From Methanobacteriota archaeon (GTDB lineage: Archaea > Methanobacteriota > Methanobacteria > Methanobacteriales > Methanobacteriaceae), in the NCBI GenBank assembly GCA_023430285.1, contig JAEZAV010000069.1, positions 1-5,554 on the forward strand: a DNA stretch of 5,554 nt, read 5' to 3'. The position numbers were made by a program, and so were the translations under genes. Shown here piece after piece: positions 1 through 5,137 of this stretch. Below the pieces are notes generated by a model. The model was not told where the DNA came from. It did no database searches and was given only the letters and a program-made list of their open reading frames with translations. Positions within the stretch are counted from its first letter, which is position 1. Every line of letters starts with the position of its first letter.

Positions 1-5
1 GAGGT
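1..5 (+). promoter_or_regulatory. Shine-Dalgarno sequence of hdrA
   Basis: GAGGT lies 8 bases before the ATG at 14 and matches the archaeal anti-Shine-Dalgarno sequence. It is cut by the left window edge, so the full motif may be longer. It supports the start chosen for hdrA. Confidence 0.7.
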
Positions 6-13
6 TATTACAA

Positions 14-2344
14 ATGAGTACCATTTCATTAAATAATAATGCAGATGAGAAAGCCCTTAAAATTGGTGTTTTTCTTTGTCGCTGTGGTGGAAACATATCA
101 GACACAGTTGACATGGACCGGCTTAAAAAATCTGTTGATGCAGAAGTAATAGAAGAATTTGAAAATCTCTGTTCAATAAATGGACGAAAGATTATAAGGG
201 ACAACATAATCGAAAAGGAACTAGACAGGGTTGTGGTAGCTGCTTGTTCACCCATTACCCATGGAAAAATATTTCAAAACTACGTAACTCCACTGAATCC
301 ATACCTCCTTGAAATGGCAAACATAAGGGAACAGTGCTCATGGGTTAACCCGGATAAAGACTCTGCAACCGACAAAGCCATATCAATTTTACAGTCTGCA
401 ATTGAAAAGGTTAAACATTCCATCGCACTGGAACCAATTATCAGGAAAACACCTAAGAGTACCGCAGTAATTGGTGGAGGCATATCTGGAATAAGTGCAG
501 CTCTTTCACTTGCAAGACAAGGAATAAGAACCTGTTTAATAGAAAAAGAACCTACCATAGGTGGGGCAATGGTAAAGGTGGGTAAACTTTTCTCACCAGA
601 GAAATTGGCAGAAGAATGTGCCATGTGCCTACTAAATCCCCTTGTAAACGAAGCTGTTGAACATGGTAACATCAATATCATGACCAATTCCACCCTCAAA
701 TCTGCAGATAGAAGGTCTGGTAATTTTAACCTGCTAGTGGAACAAAAGCCCAGCTACGTTATTAAGGGTAAATGTATAAGCTGTGGTAACTGTGCAGAGG
801 TCTGTCCTGTGGAAGTTAGTGATTCCTGGAATGAGGACATGACCACCAGAAAAGCAATTTTCAAACCATTTCCACAAGCTGTTCCAGATGTTTACACCAT
901 CGATCATGAGAACTGTAAAAAGTGCGGTAAATGTCAGGATGTTTGTAGAATGAATGCTATAGACCTTGATATGGAAACTGAGGTCGTACCCATCACTGTA
1001 GGTTCTGTGGTGATAGCAACAGGTCATAAAACATTTGATATGGATAAAAGACCAGAGTATGCGTATAACAGGCACGAAGATATCATCACCCAGATGGAAC
1101 TTGCAAGGTTAATGGGTGTCAATGGACCAACCAAGGGAAAGCTTTTAAAACCGTCCAATGGGAAAGTTCCAGAAAGGGTTGTTATGATACAGTGTGTTGG
1201 TTCTAGAGATGAGAAACCCGGCGGTAGAAAGTACTGTTCTAAAGTCTGTTGCATGGTAGCAATCAAACATGCCAATGTAATTAAACAACACTACCCAGAT
1301 ACCGATGTTATCATCTGTTACACAGATATGAGAACACCAGGAATGTATGAGAAGTACTATAAATTTGCTCAGTCCAACAAGGTCAGACTCATAAGAGGAA
1401 GACCAGGAGAGGTAGCAGAGAAAGATGGTATATTCCGTGTTAGAATGGAAGATACCTTTTCAAACGAACCTTTGGAAGTTGAAGCAGATATGGTTGTTCT
1501 CTCCACAGCAATGGAACCATCAGAAGGAACTATAGAAGTTTCAAAGGAACTTGATGTGGGTCTAACTGAAGAACTGTTTGTAAAGGAGAAGCATTCCAAG
1601 ATCAAACCCGTTGCAACTGATGTTGAGGGAATATTTGTTTGTGGAACTGCCCAGGGACCTAAAGATATTACCGACAGCATAGTTCAGGCCAATGCTGCAG
1701 CATCTAAGGTATCTGAACTCATACATGGCGGTGTTGAACTTGAGCCATTCATAGCTCGGGTAGATAACAGTAAATGTAATTTATGCCAGAAATGTATTGA
1801 TATCTGCAGCTTCAAAGCTGCGTTTGTCCAGGAAAATGTTTTAAAAATCGATCCAATTGCATGTAATGGATGTGGAGAATGTATTGCTGAATGTGAAAAC
1901 AATGCCATCGACATAATTGGACAGACAGATGAACAGCTCTTTGCAATGATAGACGGTATGTTAATAAATAAAAAACCCGATGAAAAACGTATCATTGCAT
2001 TCTTAGATTCTGTAGGTTATGTTTCAGCAGATAACATAGGTATAAACAAAATAAGTGTACCCAGTTCCATTAGAATTATCAAGGTTCCATACATGAACAG
2101 GGTGATGTACAAACACATACTCTATGCCTTTGATAAAGGTGCTGATGGCATTATCATGGGAGAATATCCTTACAGTCCACTTTATAAGAAAACCAAAGAG
2201 AAGGTTTTAAAACTTAAACAGGAACTTGCAAACAACGACATTAATCCTGATAAGCTCGAACTTTTCAAGGTTTACATACCCTACTTCAGGGGACTGGCAG
2301 ATAAATTTAAGAATTTTGACCAACGCATCAAATGTTTAGATTAA
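14..2344 (+). CDS. hdrA: HdrA-type heterodisulfide reductase subunit with C-terminal cysteine-less MvhD-like domain
   Basis: HdrA is the FAD and [4Fe-4S] subunit of cytoplasmic heterodisulfide reductase; in methanogens it bifurcates electrons between ferredoxin and, through HdrBC, CoM-S-S-CoB. Visible in order: an HdrA N-terminal domain (CRCGGNI at 22-28, C53, AACSP with C78); a nucleotide-binding GGGISG (154-159); the C202-x2-C205 pair; an inserted two-cluster ferredoxin (C254, C257, C260, C264; C301, C304, C307, C311) around the family motif PFPQAVP; VVIATG (332-337); the C394/C408/C412/C413 motif after CVGSRD; a second FAD segment GTAQGPKDI (544-552); and a C-terminal two-cluster ferredoxin (C588, C591, C594, C598; C617, C620, C623, C627). 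Residues ~658-776 resemble MvhD/FlpD but lack its cysteines. Typical HdrA is about 660 aa, so the extra length is this domain. The start follows GAGGT at 1-5. No HdrB or HdrC gene adjoins downstream. Family assignment is secure; the physiological partner is unknown. Confidence 0.93.
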   Translation: MSTISLNNNADEKALKIGVFLCRCGGNISDTVDMDRLKKSVDAEVIEEFENLCSINGRKIIRDNIIEKELDRVVVAACSPITHGKIFQNYVTPLNPYLLEMANIREQCSWVNPDKDSATDKAISILQSAIEKVKHSIALEPIIRKTPKSTAVIGGGISGISAALSLARQGIRTCLIEKEPTIGGAMVKVGKLFSPEKLAEECAMCLLNPLVNEAVEHGNINIMTNSTLKSADRRSGNFNLLVEQKPSYVIKGKCISCGNCAEVCPVEVSDSWNEDMTTRKAIFKPFPQAVPDVYTIDHENCKKCGKCQDVCRMNAIDLDMETEVVPITVGSVVIATGHKTFDMDKRPEYAYNRHEDIITQMELARLMGVNGPTKGKLLKPSNGKVPERVVMIQCVGSRDEKPGGRKYCSKVCCMVAIKHANVIKQHYPDTDVIICYTDMRTPGMYEKYYKFAQSNKVRLIRGRPGEVAEKDGIFRVRMEDTFSNEPLEVEADMVVLSTAMEPSEGTIEVSKELDVGLTEELFVKEKHSKIKPVATDVEGIFVCGTAQGPKDITDSIVQANAAASKVSELIHGGVELEPFIARVDNSKCNLCQKCIDICSFKAAFVQENVLKIDPIACNGCGECIAECENNAIDIIGQTDEQLFAMIDGMLINKKPDEKRIIAFLDSVGYVSADNIGINKISVPSSIRIIKVPYMNRVMYKHILYAFDKGADGIIMGEYPYSPLYKKTKEKVLKLKQELANNDINPDKLELFKVYIPYFRGLADKFKNFDQRIKCLD

Positions 2345-2376
2345 TAGATCAAATTCTGGTAATTTATCCCTATTTT

Positions 2377-2397
2377 CTTTTATTTCCCAAATAAAAG
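2377..2397 (+). terminator. Inverted repeat / probable terminator after hdrA
   Basis: A perfect 9-bp inverted repeat (CTTTTATTT at 2377-2385, AAATAAAAG at 2389-2397) with a CCC loop starts 33 bases after the hdrA stop. It sits in a U-rich stretch (2371-2385), and short outer arms (ATCC near 2366, GGAT at 2398-2401) could extend it. Archaeal termination depends mainly on U-rich tracts, so the tract may matter more than the stem. The hdrA stop itself is doubled (TAA at 2342-2344, TAG at 2345-2347). Confidence 0.5.
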
Positions 2398-2475
2398 GGA
2401 TGCAACATTAAATAAACATGGAAATGGTTTTTAATCCCAGTTTTTCAAGGAAAAAATAGCTGGTTTTTGATTAAT

Positions 2476-2487
2476 CCATTATAATAA
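2476..2487 (+). promoter_or_regulatory. TATA-like promoter element for the 85-aa gene
   Basis: A TTATAATAA box predicts a transcription start near 2509, giving a leader of about 36 bases that would contain the ribosome binding site at 2532. The same 12-mer (CCATTATAATAA) occurs before the ABM gene at 4679-4690. A second AT-rich candidate (2507-2515) would place the start on or past the ribosome binding site and is less likely. Confidence 0.4.
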
Positions 2488-2531
2488 AGATGAAGATCAT
2501 AGTAGATTTTATAATGAGTACTTAAAATTTT

Positions 2532-2538
2532 GGAGATG
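2532..2538 (+). promoter_or_regulatory. Shine-Dalgarno sequence deciding a TTG start
   Basis: GGAGATG differs by one base from GGAGGTG and ends 6 bases before the TTG at 2545. An in-frame TAA at 2539-2541 rules out a start further upstream, so this site supports TTG as the initiation codon. Confidence 0.65.
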
Positions 2539-2544
2539 TAAATT

Positions 2545-2802
2545 TTGGATGAAAAAGAGTTTGAAGCCATGGAAAAGGAGTTCAAAACCAAGGAAATCGA
2601 AATTATCATTGGTGACAACATCCTAGATGAGGATATTCTAATTTTTGATGGAAGGAAATATAAAATTGAAGACATGATCTACACCGATGGTAACCTTGAA
2701 AAGATCAAAGTAACTCCCATAATGACAGACAAAGAGTTTGCTGATTGGTTAAAATATAAGAGACTGAAATATAAAAGCAAAGTAAAGGGAATTACTAAGT
2801 AG
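2545..2802 (+). CDS. Small hypothetical protein, charged, 85 aa
   Basis: I do not recognise this protein. It has no cysteine, signal peptide or membrane segment. The N-terminal ~30 residues are acidic (many Glu and Asp). The middle (about 18-58) looks beta-rich, with short hydrophobic strands such as IEIIIG and ILIFDG. The last ~25 residues form a likely basic helix (KYKRLKYKSKVK), giving a bipolar charge distribution. It is probably cytosolic, and the basic tail could contact nucleic acid, which is speculation. The start is TTG, supported by GGAGATG at 2532-2538; the next in-frame ATG (2569) lacks a comparable site. It is separated from hdrA by 200 bp and has its own TATA-like box, so it is probably transcribed alone. 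Its reality rests on the ribosome binding site and protein-like composition. Confidence 0.7.
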   Translation: MDEKEFEAMEKEFKTKEIEIIIGDNILDEDILIFDGRKYKIEDMIYTDGNLEKIKVTPIMTDKEFADWLKYKRLKYKSKVKGITK

Positions 2803-2826
2803 ATCAGTACCCTAAAAATTTAATTC

Positions 2827-2842
2827 ATTTTCTTATATTTTC
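2827..2842 (+). terminator. U-rich tract after the 85-aa gene
   Basis: Two TTTT runs within a T-rich stretch, 25-40 bases after the stop, could end transcription in the archaeal manner. It is weak compared with the tracts after hisG and the membrane-protein gene. The rest of the 2803-2994 gap is plain AT-rich DNA apart from the TATA-like box near 2965. Confidence 0.3.
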
Positions 2843-2964
2843 TAATAAATTCATATCATACAGGACCTTAGATAGTTCTTATTGTACTCTATTCTACAGA
2901 TTAAATGTTAATTAAACTGGATCACATAATATGATACAATGGATTTCAGGGATTGTAAATAAAA

Positions 2965-2972
2965 TTTATTTA
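2965..2972 (+). promoter_or_regulatory. TATA-like box before the membrane-protein gene
   Basis: TTTATTTA is centred about 26 bases before the ATG at 2995, so transcription would begin at or just before that codon. This arrangement matches hisG and favours a leaderless transcript. The box is a moderate match to the archaeal consensus. Confidence 0.4.
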
Positions 2973-2994
2973 TGGACATGATTTGAATCCGAGT

Positions 2995-3465
2995 ATGAAC
3001 ACAAAGTTTTCAGGCAGATACCCTATGAAGAGTAGGAAAAGAGATTATCTTAAGGATTTTATGGATACTAAACTTGTAAACAAGCTCAGGTTGTACACTG
3101 CCATCTTGGTAATCATGACAGTTATTGTGGTTGCAGAGGTTTTAAGATCTAAATTCAGTCCTGAATTGGCTGTTGTAGGATTTATCTCAGGAATGGTTAT
3201 TGGTATCCTTGTTGCTCGTATGTACAAGTTAAGTTGGGATGAATCTAACAACAATGTGACTGGCACTGTAGATGTTATTGGTGGAATAATTCTCGTCCTT
3301 TACTTAACTTACATCTTTACAAGAACTTATTACCTAGAACAGTGGGTTTCAGGAATTCCACTATTTGCATTTATTTTAAGTATGACTGCTGGAACCATGT
3401 TTGGAAGAATAATAAACACCAGACACGATGTTTTTAAAATTTTGAAGGCCCTGAAAATAATGTGA
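2995..3465 (+). CDS. Hypothetical four-helix integral membrane protein
   Basis: I do not recognise the family. The 156-aa product has a basic N-terminus (KSRKRDYLK around 12-20) and four hydrophobic segments at about 33-50, 58-75, 91-108 and 119-136. Positive charges in the N-terminus, the loop after helix 2 (RMYK) and the tail (NTRHDVFKILKALK) suggest both ends lie in the cytoplasm. The loop between helices 2 and 3 carries an acidic/Asn stretch (DESNNN). There are no cysteines or catalytic motifs, so transport or enzymatic function cannot be inferred. The start is uncertain. A TTG at 2983 would add four residues, but I prefer the ATG because the TATA-like box at 2965 predicts transcription starting near 2994. 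No clear Shine-Dalgarno sequence precedes either. T-rich terminators follow, so it is probably monocistronic. Confidence 0.75.
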   Translation: MNTKFSGRYPMKSRKRDYLKDFMDTKLVNKLRLYTAILVIMTVIVVAEVLRSKFSPELAVVGFISGMVIGILVARMYKLSWDESNNNVTGTVDVIGGIILVLYLTYIFTRTYYLEQWVSGIPLFAFILSMTAGTMFGRIINTRHDVFKILKALKIM

Positions 3466-3516
3466 ACATTTTTCATATATTCAATATTTTACAGAGTTAA
3501 ACTGAATGTATTATGA

Positions 3517-3555
3517 TTTTTTTACATTTTTATAATAAATTTTTTCATATTTTTT
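3517..3555 (+). terminator. Cluster of oligo-T tracts ending the membrane-protein transcript
   Basis: Four runs of T (T7 at 3517-3523, T5 at 3527-3531, T6 at 3540-3545, T6 at 3550-3555) lie 50-90 bases after the stop. Repeated oligo-T tracts on the non-template strand are the usual archaeal intrinsic termination signal. They end just before the hisG promoter, insulating it. Confidence 0.6.
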
Positions 3556-3566
3556 GGTTTTCGATA

Positions 3567-3582
3567 GAAACAAATTTATAAA
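3567..3582 (+). promoter_or_regulatory. hisG promoter (BRE and TATA box)
   Basis: A purine-rich BRE-like GAAAC (3567-3571) precedes TTTATAAA (3575-3582). The box is centred about 26 bases before the hisG ATG, so the predicted transcription start falls on or beside the start codon. No palindromic operator was seen between it and the gene. Confidence 0.6.
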
Positions 3583-3603
3583 GAAAAGTTCTCTGGATAT
3601 ATT

Positions 3604-4593
3604 ATGAAAAAGATAGTGCTAGGTCTCCCAAAGGGGAGTTTAAACAATGTTAATAGGGGTAATACTTATCAGTTATTTGTTGATGCAGGATACGAGGTCA
3701 GAGGCTATGAGCCAGGTAACGAATCAAATGAGATCGGGATCATGAACGACCCTGAGATCAAGGGATTTTTAACCAGACCACAAAGCGCTCCTGTAGAACT
3801 TAACAGAGAAATATTAGACCTTGCAGTTATAGGTGAAGATTGGGTTCAAGAAGAATCTGTGAACTACAAAGAAAAACTCATAAAAAAGGTTGGGGATTTA
3901 GATTACGGTCAAACAAGGCTTATTGTAGGTGTTCCAAAGGAAGCAGAATACAAGGATCTTACAGACTTTTTCAGAAAAAACAAGGACAGAAAAACACCAA
4001 TACTCTGCTTTACAGAATATCCAAATTTAACCCGCCAATTTTTTGAAAACAACGAAGGATACCAGGAAGTTTTCGGTGAAAGTAAACCATTTGTACAGGT
4101 GAGGGGATTAAGAGATGGTGACAACACGATGGTTCAGATCATAAATTCTGATGGTGCAACCGAAGTGTACATAGCCAAGGGAGCAGATCTCATTGTGGAC
4201 AACACTCAAACCGGGAGCAGTCTAAGAAAGGCCGGTCTTAAAGAGCTTGAAACCATAATGGAATCCAGTGCAGGACTCTATGCAGGACCAAGTTGCACCG
4301 GTGAAAAGGAAAAGAAAGCTAAAATGATATTTGATCAGCTTTTTGGTGCAATTAACGCACGAAAGTTCTTCGATGTTAAATTTAATATTTCAACTCTCAA
4401 GGTTGATGATATTAAAGAATTTTTACTCGAAAATAAGTACTGTTCTGATGAACCCACAGTTGTTGAAGGTAAAACCTACTCCCAAGTCAATGTCCTCATA
4501 CCTAAAACTAAATTTCCAGCCATGGTTAAGGGCATTAAAAATTACGGAGCATCTGCAATTGTAAGGGAAAATGTAAAACAGTACATTCAATGA
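3604..4593 (+). CDS. hisG: ATP phosphoribosyltransferase, long form (HisG)
   Basis: HisG joins ATP and PRPP to give phosphoribosyl-ATP, the first and feedback-controlled step of histidine synthesis, in the cytosol. The 329-aa product begins with the family pattern LGLPKGSL (6-13). It continues with LDLAVIGEDW (71-80), a YGQTRLIVGVP strand (101-111), TEYPNLTRQFF (137-147), and the PRPP-loop equivalent VDNTQTGSSL (198-207), then SSAGLYAGPS. Residues ~250-328 match the HisG C-terminal regulatory (ACT/PII-like) domain, including VNVLIPK and KNYGASAIV, so this is the long form that works without HisZ. It is longer than the usual 280-300 aa, mainly through extra sequence at ~35-65 and ~150-185, and the PRPP loop departs from the family signature (TGSSL for TGxTL; one residue fewer before the Asp). 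It could therefore be a divergent paralogue. No Shine-Dalgarno sequence is seen; the TATA box suggests leaderless translation. Confidence 0.85.
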   Translation: MKKIVLGLPKGSLNNVNRGNTYQLFVDAGYEVRGYEPGNESNEIGIMNDPEIKGFLTRPQSAPVELNREILDLAVIGEDWVQEESVNYKEKLIKKVGDLDYGQTRLIVGVPKEAEYKDLTDFFRKNKDRKTPILCFTEYPNLTRQFFENNEGYQEVFGESKPFVQVRGLRDGDNTMVQIINSDGATEVYIAKGADLIVDNTQTGSSLRKAGLKELETIMESSAGLYAGPSCTGEKEKKAKMIFDQLFGAINARKFFDVKFNISTLKVDDIKEFLLENKYCSDEPTVVEGKTYSQVNVLIPKTKFPAMVKGIKNYGASAIVRENVKQYIQ

Positions 4594-4605
4594 ACTTCCC
4601 AGAAA

Positions 4606-4615
4606 TTTTTTTTTT
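4606..4615 (+). terminator. Oligo-T terminator after hisG
   Basis: An uninterrupted run of ten T begins 13 bases after the hisG stop. It is the strongest oligo-T tract in the window and a good archaeal intrinsic terminator, suggesting that hisG is transcribed alone. Confidence 0.65.
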
Positions 4616-4678
4616 GGCAACCTATTGTGCTAGGATATTAAAAAAATAGTTGAAAATGTTCACAGGTACCATATTAAG

Positions 4679-4690
4679 CCATTATAATAA
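4679..4690 (+). promoter_or_regulatory. TATA-like promoter element for the ABM gene
   Basis: TTATAATAA, within the same 12-mer found before the 85-aa gene, predicts transcription starting near 4712. That leaves a leader of about 14 bases which just includes the ribosome binding site at 4714. Confidence 0.45.
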
Positions 4691-4713
4691 TCTTAAATGG
4701 TAAAAATAATTCA

Positions 4714-4719
4714 AAGGTG
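4714..4719 (+). promoter_or_regulatory. Shine-Dalgarno sequence of the ABM gene
   Basis: AAGGTG ends 6 bases before the ATG at 4726, the usual archaeal spacing, and supports that start. Confidence 0.6.
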
Positions 4720-4725
4720 TAAAAA

Positions 4726-5016
4726 ATGATCGTTGTAACAGCTAAAATGAAGGTTATACCAGCTTCAAAATATGAATTCATGGTTGAAACGGAGCCATTA
4801 ATTAAACACACAAGATCTGAGAAGGGATGTATAAGCTACAATTTATATACAGACATTGATGATCCAAACCAAATGGTTATGCTGGAATTTTGGAAGGATA
4901 TGGATTCTTTAGATGCTCATATGGATACTGCACACTTTAAAAGATTTGGTGAGGCAATTTCGAAGTATTTAACAGGTGAAATTGATATATCCAAGTTCGA
5001 AGCCCAAGAACTCTAA
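4726..5016 (+). CDS. Antibiotic biosynthesis monooxygenase (ABM) domain protein, putative quinol monooxygenase-like
   Basis: The 96-aa protein is a single ABM domain, the small dimeric alpha/beta fold of YgiN-like quinol monooxygenases and related cofactor-free oxygenases. The diagnostic elements are the first strand (MIVVTAKMKV), the central SEKGCISYNLY (about 31-41), then DDPNQMVMLEFW (45-56) and the helix region SLDAHMDTAHFKRF (61-74) with its conserved His residues. Length is typical for the family. The start is fixed by AAGGTG at 4714-4719. The true reaction is unknown: many family members have no proven substrate, and an oxygen-using role is doubtful if the host is a strict anaerobe, unless it handles quinone-like compounds or oxidative stress. 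It stands alone between a hisG terminator and a convergent transporter gene, so the context does not name a pathway. Confidence 0.85.
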   Translation: MIVVTAKMKVIPASKYEFMVETEPLIKHTRSEKGCISYNLYTDIDDPNQMVMLEFWKDMDSLDAHMDTAHFKRFGEAISKYLTGEIDISKFEAQEL

Positions 5017-5032
5017 ATGAAAATTAATAAAA

Positions 5033-5040
5033 TTTTTTTT
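5033..5040 (+). terminator. Oligo-T terminator after the ABM gene
   Basis: A run of eight T begins 17 bases after the stop of the ABM gene and probably ends its transcript before the convergent gene. Confidence 0.55.
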
Positions 5041-5069
5041 CCACAAAACATTCCTAGCTTTTTAGATAT

Positions 5070-5118
5070 AAAAAAAGGGGTTGAATTGTTAACAAACTTG
5101 GATAATTTCTGTGTTTGT
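5070..5118 (-). terminator. Probable terminator of the minus-strand transporter gene
   Basis: Read on the minus strand, a 6-bp stem (arms at 5113-5118 and 5092-5097) is followed by CCCC and a run of seven T (complement of 5070-5076), about 60 bases after the stop at 5138. The stem is short and the loop is 15 bases, so the T run is the more convincing part. Confidence 0.45.
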
Positions 5119-5137
5119 GGTTGCTAATTCTCTAAGT

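Noticed and set aside
280..1995. Several antisense open frames (83-139 codons) opposite hdrA
   Set aside because: They lie entirely within the strongly supported hdrA coding region, have no recognisable domains, and read as low-information shadows of its codons.
1985..2341. Frameshift or sequencing error as the cause of the missing cysteines in the HdrA C-terminus
   Set aside because: The frame keeps the MvhD/FlpD-like pattern on both sides of every missing cysteine, so these are substitutions rather than a shifted reading frame.
2418..2459. 13-codon frame starting with ATG between hdrA and the 85-aa gene
   Set aside because: Too short, without a Shine-Dalgarno sequence, and in AT-rich intergenic DNA where such frames arise by chance.
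2445..2675. Antisense 76-codon frame opposite the 85-aa gene
   Set aside because: It is rich in Ser/Ile/Phe runs typical of the complement of Lys/Glu/Asp codons, while the plus strand has a good Shine-Dalgarno sequence and a protein-like composition.
2921..2935. Imperfect palindrome around CATAATATG before the membrane-protein gene
   Set aside because: Short, AT-rich and with a mismatch; not distinguishable from chance.
2983..2994. TTG at 2983 as the start of the membrane protein
   Set aside because: The only upstream resemblance to a Shine-Dalgarno sequence (GGACATGAT) abuts the codon, and the TATA-like box predicts transcription starting downstream of it. It is not excluded, but ATG 2995 fits better.
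3840..4620. Overlapping short frames inside and antisense to hisG
   Set aside because: hisG motifs run continuously through this region in one frame; the other frames show no family match.
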